From positions 1-44,462 of the forward strand of contig JAMYHX010000362.1 in NCBI GenBank assembly GCA_025529335.1: 44,462 nucleotides of DNA, read 5' to 3'. The DNA comes from Rhizopus sp. PT2906. Lineage: Eukaryota > Mucoromycota > Mucoromycetes > Mucorales > Rhizopodaceae. Each line of letters opens with the position of its first letter. Within the stretch, counting starts at the first letter, position 1. Below the pieces are notes generated by a model. That model did no database searches. It had not been told where the DNA came from and saw nothing but the letters and a program-made list of their open reading frames with translations. Positions 10,914 to 22,100 of the stretch are shown here, piece by piece. The translations under genes and the position numbers were made by a program.

Positions 10914-11497
10914 ATGTCAAATAGAATCAATCAACAAGAATTAAAGAGTCTTCGAGAAGGTAAGAATAAAAAGTTTGCTGCTATGAATAAAAATAAAAAA
11001 AAAGAAGAGCTAAAAATGGGGTTTGATTAGCATTTAATTTGTACGACACAGACCATGAAGGCGCCATTGATGTAAACAAATTTGAAAACATAGTAAAAAG
11101 TCTAGGCATGATAGGAATTGACGATCAAAGGATTCGAGAGCTAATAAAGGAAAATGACAGTAATCATGACGGAAAAATTGACTTTGAAGAATTCGTGAAT
11201 ATAATGAACCGACTCGTCAGTCAATCACCTCTGGCTTCACCACATGAAACAAGGACAAATGAACATTATTCGAAAAGGATGAGTAGGCACGAACTAGACG
11301 AGTTAAAGATGTGTTTTGATAAGTTTGATAAAAATGGAGATGGACAAATATCAGAAGAGGAATTGAGAGAAGTCATGAAAGGGCTTGGAGAGCATTTGAC
11401 TGAAAAAGAGATAAAGGACATGATGAATGACGCAGACACGAACAAGGATGGACACATTGACTTTGAAGAATTTAAACAGTTGATGCCTTCATCATAA
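10914..11497 (+). CDS. Calmodulin-like EF-hand calcium-binding protein
   Basis: Likely a cytosolic calcium sensor. Exons 10914-10959 and 11031-11497 (intron GTAAGA...TAG, phase 1) give 170 aa. Four EF-hands can be placed. Loop 1 (DTDHEGAIDVNK) has Lys at position 12 instead of Glu, so it probably does not bind calcium well. Loops 2 (DSNHDGKIDFEE), 3 (DKNGDGQISEEE) and 4 (DTNKDGHIDFEE) have all ligands. A linker of about 30 residues (SPLASPHETRTNEHYSKRM) separates the two halves, longer than in calmodulin. The true start is the ATG at 10914 after a T/C tract; an upstream ATG-less extension is leader. It is more divergent than true calmodulin; centrin-like or calmodulin-like are both possible. 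The next gene begins 74 bp later on the same strand. Confidence 0.92.
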
Positions 11498-11571
11498 TTT
11501 GTATAACATTAAAAACTATTTTAGCCTCAATTTATTTTCAACATTTTTTCTTCTCGTCCTCAATTTTTTAA

Positions 11572-12919
11572 ATGAAAAAAACAATCACTTTTTTATTATT
11601 GTTATTTGCTTGTCTAACACTTCTCTTTGGTGCCTGGTTTGAGACAAATGGCGTATTATTCAAATATTTTAATGTTTTTAATTTAAGCTTGCATAATAAA
11701 CAACTTGATTTTGTAAGCATCTCATTTGGATTATGGAATTATTGCGCTTGGAATACTCAATTCTTTGCTTGCTCCCCCATTCAAATGAATTATGACATAG
11801 GTAAATCAATCATTGTCACATTATCATAATTCATAACATTGTTTAGATGTTTATTCCGCCATTCAGGCACTCAGTCATTCCACCTCTATACCCATTTTAC
11901 ACAAATCCTCATCAATCACCTATGTTCGATTTATACCACTTCTTTTAGCTTCCTTTCTCGCAGTAGTAGCTACCACCATCTCACTTTATCTCTTACCCAA
12001 TAATCCTAAAAACCTTGTTCAACAACGCGCTTTATTCCGAATTGTCAGCATTATCTCCCTCATCACAGCCCTTGTCGTATCGGCACCTTACGGAATCACC
12101 GTACAGTCTTACTCTGTCAATGTTCGCCATGCCTGTTCTTTAATTGAAGATTATACATGCTCAAGCGTATCATGCCAAGCAGAGACCGCACTGTTGGGTA
12201 TATCCATAGGCTTATTCGTCCTTGCCGCCATTTGCTCTCTCATGTGTGCACGCCAGCTGAAACAAACAAGGGATTACACCCTGTCGGAAGCCAACCGTGT
12301 TTCCTATTACAGCAACCAAGAACAGCCCATTGATGAAAAACAACAGCCATTAGACGCGGAAAAGGCGTTGAGAAAAGATAATCACATCATCCCACCCTCT
12401 CTGCTTACGGATGATACAATCTGGAACACTGAAAATAAAGAGAAAATGTCACTTCGTCCACCTCCCGCATTTAACTCAACTCATATTGGTACCGCCAAAA
12501 CAAGAAGCACTGTGCAACCAACATATTACTCGTCTGAGTCCTCTTTTTCTATCCATGACACCACGCTCCTTCCACCTAATTTACCTTTTGCGGGTAAACG
12601 ACCCCTAAGCAATGGCTCAGATAATACATTTGGTGCAGTTGACAGAAATAGTGATGTCTTGGCAGATGACTGTCCCTCGCGCTCATCATCTTGTACAGAC
12701 CACCGCCCAGATCTAAGAAGAGGAAGTAGCAATAATACATTTATGTACGCTTCTGGATCTCAAACACAATCAAATCATACGCTAGGTACATTTAATCTTC
12801 GACAAAACTCTTCTCAGTATTCTTCGCAAGACAGTAGTACGGACGACTTTCAGTCAATCAGTCAGTCTGGAACGAACAAGACTCTACAACAGCGTATTAA
12901 TCATTACTTGAAAAAGTAA
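11572..12919 (+). CDS. Four-TM SUR7/PalI(Rim9)-like plasma membrane protein
   Basis: Exons 11572-11800 and 11847-12919 (phase 1 intron) give 433 aa. Hydrophobic segments are near residues 4-22, 103-125, 142-163 and 190-212. The first extracellular loop carries FGLWNYC followed by a second Cys about ten residues on, the GLW-x2-C-x(n)-C pattern of the claudin/SUR7/PalI superfamily. Residues 213-433 form a hydrophilic, Ser/Thr/Gln-rich cytosolic tail. SUR7 family proteins organise eisosomes and cell-wall synthesis; PalI/Rim9 assists the ambient-pH sensor. The sequence does not decide between them, and the long tail is more like PalI/Rim9. The start is the first ATG after a T-rich leader and gives a good signal-anchor. 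Confidence 0.8.
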
Positions 12920-14374
12920 TCCCTTTTCTTAATGTTACATTTATATATACACACACTAGATGTATATGATACTAATTGTAGATTATCCAATAAACTATCC
13001 ATCCTGTATATACTACAACTATCTAATAATAAGCATGCTCTTTATAATTAACACATATATCGCGACGATGTTAGCTCCCATTGCATTGAGAAAGAAACAC
13101 GCAGATCATTTAGCTTAAGTATACAAGAAAAGAATTGTGAAGGGTTATTTCTACCAAACTCTGCTTTTAGCGTTTTGTCTCCTGTCTCTACTATGAAAAT
13201 GTGGTCTAACGATAAACTGATAAAGAAAGATAAAGAAAAATTGGTGTAGGATTACCTCTTGTGTACCATATTAAAGTACAGTATGTGTAACTTTATTAGT
13301 GCTTGTGGCGTGTAATGTTTAAAGAACATTTGTAAAAGTAGCACAATGGTCAAAACCGCGGCTGTCTCAACGCGTAATATTATATTGCTTAAATGTGGGA
13401 AGAGGTACTGAGAAAAAATCAGCATTCTCACGCATCTTCCGTGGTTGATTACTTCGTTAACGCTGTCGATAATCAAATAACTGTATCCTCTTTCTCATAT
13501 TTCTTCATCCTGCCAGATACATTTTAATCTGCCTACGACGATGATCTGCCTTTAGATCACTAGTACAGTTTTTTTTTTGGGAGAAGTGCCAAAACAATCA
13601 GTGCATTTACTGTACTATTAAAAAAAGCGGTGTGTTTATTTATCATTCAAATCACAGGGCACAAAAGCAGCATCTGTGTGTTTTCTTCGACCTAGCACTA
13701 CCAAACTCATCAAATAGTAGAGGTCCTGGAAAGTCTTTGTGGGAAGATAACGCCATCAAAATACAAATGGCGTCTACTTTCGGACTGATTTTCCTACAGG
13801 TGACCTCTACTTTTGAATTGTCCTTCCTTGTGTCTGCTTTCATAGTCTCCTTTGATTTCAAATTACTTTGAAAACAATTTTGGAGCATAATTAATAAATA
13901 AGGCGTTTGTAACAGGTAAAACTACAGATACTGTCGCGTCTGGAGCCCAACTTGAATCAAATGAACAAGCATGCACTATGGATAGAAATCTTCTTGATGC
14001 TAAACCTCTAAAAAGAAAGCAGTGAGTTGATCAATAAGATGAATTATCAGAATAATCCTGTAATAGGGGATACATAGAAATTATATCTGTGGCTGTATTC
14101 CACTTGGTATTAAAGTGATGCAATTTATTGCAAAACTATGCTTGAGCTCAATGATGATCACAATTAGAGAATAAAGCAGTCAAAAACAGTATAGTGCATA
14201 CTATCATCTACAGTAACTCATATCATCTATGAGTTACAACATTGCTCAATCTCAAGAGCAAAACAAGGGAGTTGCTGACTGTGCTGCCGCTCTAGTCAAC
14301 TTTGATCATTAGAGCCTTTGTTATCTATTCTTTTCCTTCTTCTTCCAATATAGTGATTAATAACTCATATTTTA
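12920..14374. other. Gene-poor region with decayed coding fragments
   Basis: No intact gene is found. A minus-strand open stretch at 13652-13888 looks like former protein (charged, with KVDAICILM and LLFDEFGSARSKK). A plus-strand stretch near 13910-14022 also reads like protein (SGAQLESNEQACTMDRN, then LLDAKPLKRKQ and a stop). Neither has a start or a family match that I can defend. Both are probably pieces of the decayed repeat families that fill 12.9-19 kb. Confidence 0.4.
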
Positions 14375-16030
14375 CAATTACCAACCCATTTACTTGAAAT
14401 TGTGTTTGAGTATATAATAATAGGGCGAGATTCAAAAAATGCCGACTTGTCTGCTCAAAATGGCATGCCTTTATCGGCAAACGCATGTTTGAAGAAATAC
14501 ATCTTGGATCCACGTGGCTTGAAAATTTTATGCAGCTTAACGAAGAATTGGGACAAAATAAAGTAACATCCGTTGGTGGATTTGTTGAAACTATGCGTCT
14601 TTTCGGAACAGAGAACATGACATTTGACGCCTTTACGCGGTTTGTCAACTGCTTTCCAAACGCTAAACGATTGATGTTATGTTCAACTGCTTTTAAAGAT
14701 AATCCCGTGCCGAAATATCTATTTGAAATCGATGACAGCAAAAGTGGAATCTTCACTCTTTGAAAGCTGAATGTATGATGGGGGCTGAAATGAAACTTTA
14801 CTACAAATACAAGCACTCTATCAAAGAAATCATCATATCATCTCATATCAAAGACTTGCAATTTCTAAAATCATTTCCAATGCTTGAAGGCTTGTCTTTA
14901 CAATCTTTGTTAGATCTTACTACAACGCAAGACTTTATGTTTATCTTTGACACATGCCATTATCTGTCCGATTTTTCTGCATGGTTTGAGCTAGAAGAAG
15001 ACATAAACTTTTCACCTGCCCAAGGCTTTTATCCTTATCTGACTCGACTAACGGTCCAGATGACTAAATCACATATACCCAAGAAAATGATTGACTATAT
15101 CACCAAAAGATTTGTAAATCTCTCTGACATATCCCTCAATATTTGTTTGGAATACTAGACTTTGGATTTACTCGAGACGTATTGTCAATTACTACGCTTT
15201 TTGATGATAAATCTTAAAAGGTCGCTCAAATTAAAAAGAGGATTAGAACAGTTCTAGAGAACCTCTGAGGAAATACTCACCGACATTTATGAATACTTCA
15301 ATAACACTTATCAGCTATTTCCAATGTATCTAAGCACATATAGTTCATTATACTTTATTATCGATACCTATCACTTAGAATTCAGTACAGTCAAAGTGTC
15401 CTTGGAGCGATCAACAAGAAAAACAATCAAGCATAAACCTGAACTTGACGCTTACGCTCTCAACCCATCTTTTAAAACATATCAGCCCATATTGGATATT
15501 GACAAGTTGGATATAAATATAGACTTAGTTGCGGAGAGCGTAGGCATGACATCTTCTGTATGCTCATTTATTCAAAAGTGTTATCGACTACAAGAACTAT
15601 ACTTTTCGGTTAGACTTTGGAATCATTTCACGGCTGAACCTATAGCTCACTACAAAGTCTACATATTTGTCAATCCAAGATCCATGCCAACTTCTTTCGT
15701 AACCTTTCTACTAGCTGTCCGAATCTAAAAGAATTGCGCTTACGTGATATTACTACTTATAATAATGTACCTGGCGATGACAGACACATAATAGATTTAA
15801 AAGACATGACATTACAAAGTTTATGGCTAACTCTAGGTAATATGACCATATCTGTCACAGCCCACGAGAAACGCTCATACTACAGAATGCGTTTTGAGAG
15901 ATACATAGAGATACCGTTAAAAGAAGAAATGCAGTTATTGGACTTCGATTCTGAAGACCACTACTCGGTCTTTTGCCATCACATTGATGAACTCGTATTA
16001 AACCCCAGCGTTAATCCTCCCGACTATTAA
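14375..16030 (+). pseudogene. F-box / leucine-rich-repeat-type protein, decayed
   Basis: F-box proteins are substrate receptors of SCF ubiquitin ligases. The N-terminal F-box is readable (LPTHLLEIVFEYI, then CRLVCSKWHAF), followed by LRR-like segments (FPMLEGLSLQSLLDL, FVNLSDISLNICL, LSTSCPNLKELRLRD). The gene is broken at least five times: no in-frame ATG before the F-box; a frameshift at an A6 run near 14436-14441; a frameshift near 14756-14761; in-frame TAG at 15156-15158 and 15255-15257; and a frameshift between about 15680 and 15715. No introns are needed to explain the rest. The last readable frame ends with TAA at 16028-16030, 31 bases before a T11A9 palindrome. F-box genes are commonly expanded and turned over in such fungi. 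Confidence 0.78.
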
Positions 16031-16060
16031 AGCCCCCTCCTTTTTTTGTGAACCTTAACA

Positions 16061-16080
16061 TTTTTTTTTTTAAAAAAAAA
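16061..16080. repeat. T11A9 homopolymer palindrome
   Basis: Eleven T followed directly by nine A, a self-complementary tract 31 bases after the F-box pseudogene stop. Similar tracts occur at 18620-18643 and 43151-43170. Confidence 0.9.
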
Positions 16081-16664
16081 TACTATGGAGATGTAGTAGA
16101 AGGTAATATCTGGACAAAAGGCAAAGGCGATATGAAGCCGCTATAGTCCAATTCAAAAATGCTGACGACTGCAGTGGTATACCCATAAATTAGCTATTAC
16201 CCATGCCAAAGAAACAAAAGAAGCGAGCGCTGGCCATACTTCGTCAGCAGTGAGGATTCTTGTGAGGGACGAGGTGGGCGGCAACAACCAAGATCACTTA
16301 CTCGTGTAACGTGAGAATGCCAAATAAAATCCTTCAAATTCACTTTGATTCAAATTATTAGAAGCCATGTTGATTCGCATCATCAATATCTTCTTTTTTC
16401 CAAGGGACTTGTCGCGTTTTATTTTAATCGATGATGATCCTACTTGTTCGGTTGGATGAAGCACAGGCAAACAGATATAAAGGCAAGCTTGGATACAATA
16501 TGTTTTATTGTATCTTCAAAAATATGGCAGTGTCATTACTTATAATAATGTAGTAGCTCTTTTTGTGCAGGTACATTTCACCCATTATAGCCATTAGAAA
16601 AAAATATACCGTTGCTGTCCCTTTTCTCATAAGCATAGCGTCATTTCTCCAGTCCCCCTTTCTT

Positions 16665-16944
16665 TTATTGGTGGAGTTCCAGGCTGTATTTAATTAAACC
16701 TGCACCCAAGATGGTGGCTATCTGTGTTTGTGTTTTAGGCGCTTTGACCACTAATGGGCCTTTTTTTTTTCGACCGGGTAATATTACATGAGATCAGCTT
16801 TATCGCACTTATCAAAGATATTATCAGGGCCATTCCCATCCTGTTTTGCCTATTTTTACGCCATAAAGACGTGGGATTCCTAATGTTTTGCAACAGCAGA
16901 GGCACTCTAGTATCTCTCAAAAACAATGGCTTGGAAAACCTCAT
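16665..16944 (-). pseudogene. Decayed coding fragment, unknown family
   Basis: On the minus strand one frame reads VPLLLQNIRNPTSLWRKNRQ through CNITRSKKKRPISG. After a shift of frame near 16745 it continues LVVKAPKTQTQIATILGAG and ends LELHQ at a TAA (16667-16665). The amino-acid make-up is protein-like across the shift, which suggests a single-frameshift relic. I do not recognise the family; chance remains possible. Confidence 0.35.
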
Positions 16945-17485
16945 TTGTAATATAGCATGTGTTACGCTTGATCGATGTTTCTTATTGTGACGTCAATTTG
17001 CCTTGTTAGTTCCCTCTCAACACAGTTAGACGTAAATCATCTATAAACAATGTTGATTCTCATTAATAGTATAATCCATAGAATTGGGCCTGTCATACTC
17101 ATCAATAAAATGTCCCCTTTTCATCTTTTACACAAAAATTTAATGCGCTTTATGATAAAGATATCAGTGTAATTATCAAAAAAGAAAAAGAAAATACGAA
17201 GTGGATAAATTCTGATACATTTATATAGTGAGAACGTTAAGCTTTGTCACTTTCCAATAAATTAATGGCTAGTTCAAAAAATGATTGTTCCTTTATGTCT
17301 AGAAATTGTGTGGGTTGTTCCTTCCACAATCATTGTAACTGATTTGTATATAGAATTAAATGACATTAGCCTCAAAAGCTCAACATCAAAGTACGTGTTG
17401 CACAAAAAGCAATTGACATTCTATGAAAGAATAGGACTATCATCTATTACAATCCTTCCTGCTGACAAGATATTTATTCTGGTGG

Positions 17486-17538
17486 ACACTACATGCACCA
17501 GAAAATACACCAGAAAATAGACTAATGCCACGGGCGCT
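17486..17538 (+). repeat. Inverted-repeat copy A (53 bp)
   Basis: Matches the reverse complement of 17839-17891 at 45 of 53 positions. In one frame it encodes TLHAPENTPENRLMPRAL. Confidence 0.8.
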
Positions 17539-17838
17539 TCTTTGGGGCACTGTCTATGTTGTCACTGTACAACTTCACATTACCAAAGTCTCTGTCTAAC
17601 CTAAGCTGTCTAGTTCATTCTTTCTGATATGAAATGTGAATTGCACGTGTTCTTGCATCTTTGTTGATCAACTGACAACATAAAATTAGAATAAATAACA
17701 ACATTTCTTTTTTATCTCTCTTTTCTTCTTGAAAAAAAAAAATACCAATTCATGATAAATTATAAAGTCATGTTTAGCTTGACGCTACACATTAGAAAAG
17801 TTTTTTTTTGGAAGACGTCATAGGTAATGAGTAGAGGT

Positions 17839-17891
17839 AACGCCCGTAGTATTAGTCCAATTTCCGGTGCATTTTCTGGTGCATATAGTGT
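17839..17891 (-). repeat. Inverted-repeat copy B (53 bp)
   Basis: Reverse-complement partner of 17486-17538. On the minus strand it encodes TLYAPENAPEIGLILRAL within an 81-codon open frame (18005-17760). The two copies differ mainly by transitions and encode the same peptide, so both descend from one coding repeat. Confidence 0.8.
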
Positions 17892-17999
17892 TTCCCATTT
17901 GTTCTTAAGAGGCATAACCTTAGCGGTGGCTGTTATTTGATAGTTAGACGGTTTAAGAGGGCTGTGGAAGAGACAAGGTCTAGTATTCCTGCCGACTAG

Positions 18000-18578
18000 T
18001 ACCAACCTTCTGACAACTTCTGGCCATTTTTATATTGTATATTAACCTATACATTGAATATCATCAACATTGAACAAAAGCATGTACATCAGAAGCAGCA
18101 TATTGTAAGAAAGTCGGAATCTAACTTTATCACCAAGTATGTCACCAACTTCTTACAAAACATCATGTTTGCGTATCAAGACCATATACTTTTTCGTTGG
18201 GATACGTCTTCAGAAGTATATAATGAATCGAAAAAGAAGAAGCGTCCAGATTTCATCATATGCACCTCTGACGGTATTGAAGTCGGCTGCGGGGAAATCA
18301 AGCCGCCAGACACTAACTCCAGTGATGTAGAAGAGGATCGTTGCCAGGTGCCAGAACACCTGAAAAAACAACTGCACAAGCGGTTCCAGGTTGCCTCAGA
18401 GGAGAAGGAGTTGGCGACGCTCGGATTCATTATTTTTAGTGAAGAACTTGAATTGAGCAAGATGGAGTTTAAAGAAGGGAAGTATGAATACTCCATTATC
18501 AAGCTGCTCAAATTGCCAACTATGTGTGCTACCTTTCAGCACATGGATGAATCGAGTTACTTGAATTTTTTGCCATGA
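18000..18578 (+). CDS. Short ORF with PD-(D/E)XK-like motif; probably a 5'-truncated family member
   Basis: The open frame runs from just after a TAG at 17997-17999 to TGA at 18576-18578. There is no good ATG near its 5' end (first in-frame ATG is about 18164), yet the text before it is already protein-like. The visible protein has a helical N-terminal part (RKSESNFITKYVTNFLQ), then KKKKRPDFIICTSDGIEVG, CGEIKPPD, and a helical C-terminal part (PEHLKKQLHKRFQVASEEKE). RPD followed about 14 residues later by G-E-I-K fits the PD-x(n)-E-x-K core of the restriction-endonuclease-like fold. That assignment is inference from the motif. The truncated 5' end and the surrounding relics suggest a multi-copy, possibly mobile family. 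A T11A13 palindrome follows 41 bases after the stop. Confidence 0.5.
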   Translation, partial: YQPSDNFWPFLYCILTYTLNIINIEQKHVHQKQHIVRKSESNFITKYVTNFLQNIMFAYQDHILFRWDTSSEVYNESKKKKRPDFIICTSDGIEVGCGEIKPPDTNSSDVEEDRCQVPEHLKKQLHKRFQVASEEKELATLGFIIFSEELELSKMEFKEGKYEYSIIKLLKLPTMCATFQHMDESSYLNFLP

Positions 18579-19116
18579 TCAAAGGTACTGTAGTTGAAAA
18601 GAACGGCTCCGTGAACTCCTTTTTTTTTTTAAAAAAAAAAAAAGCTATTGAAGCCAATCATTGTTTGACTAAACACAATGCAACTTTACCAGTAATTCTA
18701 AACGACAAATCATTCAATGTTATAATAATAAAAATTCGTTTTGAAGTCATCCTTTTTAGGTCAATTTGATTTTACTTATTAAGGTATTTCTCCTACTTCA
18801 AAAGGATAAAATTTCTAGACATAAAGGGACAATCATTTTTTGGACTGGTACCATTAATTTATTGGAAAGTGACAAAACTTAACGTTCTCACTGGATTCCT
18901 CAAAGACACCAAGGCTTGTGCGACAACACATTCAAGAAATACGACATCAACTCACGCCTGGCAATGTGGTGCTTCCATCAAAGTTAATTAAGCATGTGAT
19001 GTAATTTAGGCATGGTTGTAGCACCTTTAAGTGTGTATTCACAAAAGAAAAAAATTTTAAACTGCATTTCTTTATCTATTTTCTCCCTTTTTCTTTCTTT
19101 TATTTTTTATCGTTCA
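18579..19116. other. Intergenic region upstream of the RasGEF gene
   Basis: Holds the T11A13 palindrome. No coding exon is recognised. A T/C-rich tract at about 19070-19110 leads into the RasGEF start. Confidence 0.5.
18620..18643. repeat. T11A13 homopolymer palindrome
   Basis: Eleven T followed directly by thirteen A, 41 bases after the stop of the PD-(D/E)XK-like ORF. Confidence 0.9.
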
Positions 19117-22100
19117 ATGATAGATCGTTCAATATCTACTGCTAATTCTTGGTCTCCAGCTGTAAATAAATTTCAAATTCCGACACAAGATCATGAGCGT
19201 ATAAACAGGTAACATCGGATGGATAATTTTCCATGACAACTAATATCGATCCATTAGTGAACGTAGAACGACAACTAAACTAATGCCACTACAAGATAAT
19301 GAGTCATCATTGACACCAAGGAAGAGAAATAACTCACTTATACCAGTGGAACTCATGATGAACACAACAGGTGAAGCAGGAAGAGAATGTGCTGCTTTAG
19401 CAACTGTCTTTGGTGTACCCGAATATGTTGATTCGAAAATATTTTGGGAACGACAGCTAGAGAGAACATCTGAAAACAACAAGTATGGTTATGTCGCTGT
19501 CAGTAATGTCTCAGTCATGAGTCGACCGTTGTCCAATTCGCCGCTATCGACCAATACGGAAGACATGGTACAAAGCCATGCTATCTCGTCCTACGTTGAC
19601 TCTGTACTTGGACAGGTTGCCACGTTCAATCCTTCACTAGGTCCTACACCAACACCCACAAAAAGCTTCGCATTACCAAAAATTCCTAGCGTGAGCAAAT
19701 TTAACGATATATTACCTGAAGACGAACAGGGCTCAGAATTCATGTTTCCAGCTAATCCTTCTTCTATCATTATTCCATCCATGGTTCGATCAGAATCCTA
19801 TTCATCAATCAACAGTGCTTATTCTTCATTCCAGAAAGAAAAAACAAATCAACCCGCTGGCGAAGTTGATTCTAAAGAGGACCCCTTCATGCTTGGCACT
19901 CCAGAGATATTCGACTTTATTACTTCTGACGAAGATGAAAGGTTCATTATATGGGGACCCGATCCAATCATACTCTCGTCCTCCATGGCAACAGCAACGA
20001 GCTTAACACCAGAGAGACCCTCTTCATATGCAACTCTTTACAACAATCAACACAGTCGTCCTGAACTCAAGGGGTTCTCGTCCAACGCGACATCAACTCT
20101 AGTTCGTAGTAATTCGGTTCAAAATGAAAAGAATGGTCGCTTTGGATCTATACGTCTCAGTGATTTACGAAAGCCTCTCAAGCATTCCTTATCGTCCATC
20201 ACTCACAAAGACGGGGAAAATAACAGCAGCGGTCATAATGGAGGCTCATTCTTGTTGAGGAAAGCACTTGGTATTAAAAGATCTAGCAAAACCTATTCGA
20301 ATGACTCAGCGAGTATATCTACCGCTGACACAACAGCAGCCAGTATCCCAACTTCCTTGGCAGATATACCTAAAGTGATTGAAGCTGCAACAATACACAA
20401 ACTTGTTGAAAAACTAACGAATACGCTTGGTAATGAACAAAAGAGGCAAAACACCGATTTGTAAAAGGCTCACTCTATACTAGATTACACTTTTATGACT
20501 GACTTCTTTTTGACTTACCGAGACTTCCTTCGCTCAGAAGAACTCTGCCAGCTTTTGATATCAAGATTCACTTGGGCCTTACAGAACGACGAAGAAAACA
20601 GGCGTATTGTACGAATAAGGTAAATCATGAAATATGGTACAACCTTGGGAATTTCCTAAACAAGTATTCCAGAACATTCGTTGTCCTTCGACACTGGCTC
20701 AGTAATTACTTTGTTCACGACTTTATCGGCAACTACGACCTGAGGAAACTGTTGACTGATTTCTTAAACAAACTTGCACGTCATCCGCTCGTCAAGACTT
20801 CACCACGAGATCAGCGAATTGTCAAGACACTCAAACGAGTCGTACGTCGATTAAAAAAGTTGTACTACACACGCTCTTCTGCAGCATCGCGTGTCAAGAT
20901 TATCGCACCACCACCCCCGACATTTGAACAGGAACAGATGGGGGAGCTTGTACGTGCTAAGCTTTCTCAAAATGTCATTCGTCGAAAAACAGCCATTCGC
21001 GTAGACATGAGTGGAGATCATCACGGGAACATGGCTGTGCAGGACGCACGCTATGCACCTGTTGTCGTTGTTGGCAGTGTTAACATGAAGACAAGCATGA
21101 TTGAGTCTGGCGTAGAGTGTGCATCAAAATCATCTCAGTTGCGTCGATATCCATCACAAGTATCTGCACCATCCGTGGCGACAGCTCAACATCCAGAGGA
21201 GTCCCTGTCTTATCACAGATACGACAAAAGTGCGGCTGACATGCCTGAAGCCGAGACAAAATCACGTAGAGCAAGCTCAGTTGCAAGCGTTGCTTCCGAA
21301 GATTCGTTAGAAAGTGAAATTAGCGCAGGAAAAACGATACCTGACGAAACAGACGATGAGGACTGTCAGTCTCACTTACAAGATTCCTTTACAGAATACG
21401 ACGAACATGATCTCCATTGGCTCCGTGAACAACAAGAGACTATCGAATATTTTAAAGCATTGGCAAAACAACAGGAAGAAGAAAAGGAACAACATCTATC
21501 TGACAAGAACGGCGCGGAATCATCTAAAGATGACATCAAAACCAAGCCTTCGGAGCTTGCGAACCTCATAAAATCAGATATCACAAGCGAAAACTCGGCT
21601 CCACCCAGTCCTATAACACCAAATGATAATTCAACAACGAATGAGTATTCTGTACGCCGTATACCTTCAGAAAAATGGTGCAGAGATTTGACCACGGAAG
21701 ATAACCGTCGATCCAAGCAAGATCCGGACGTATCTAAAGCTTTACCTGAAGAGTTATTGAAAGAATTGGAGCCCGAAGAAGACACAGTGACGAGAAGCAC
21801 AAGTCCGTTAGGTTTGTCGAGAAAACTGTCCAAGAAGAGCATCGAGCGAAGAAAGAGTGAGAAAAATCTTCAGGATATTGTTTCAGGTCGGTCTTCAGCG
21901 GTTTCTTCGACAGCTACTTCTCCACATCTCATAGGGACTGGTTCAAACCGTGACGTGCCTGAGATGCCTCCATTGTCACCAGAGATGTTTGGTGATGGTA
22001 TTCCGGTTGCTGTATCCAACTCTAAAAAGAAAACACTCAAAAAGAAGAAAAGTGGGCTAAAGAAGAAATCGTCATTTCAATCTTCAAAGAATGGCGTAGA

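Larger units (their letters stand above)
16081..17999. other. Gene-poor, repeat-derived region
   Basis: No intact gene. It holds a broken minus-strand coding fragment (16665-16944) and two inverted copies of a 53-bp coding-like sequence (17486-17538 and 17839-17891). The remainder, including a plus-strand open frame at 17281-17520, has no recognised similarity. Confidence 0.45.

Noticed and set aside
14325..14816. 163-codon minus-strand ORF
   Set aside because: It overlaps the plus-strand F-box pseudogene, whose F-box motif is clear; the minus frame has no recognisable features.
18620..18643. T-run/A-run tract as a bacterial-style terminator
   Set aside because: The genome is fungal; the tract has no loop-stem structure of a rho-independent terminator. 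It is reported as a palindromic repeat instead.
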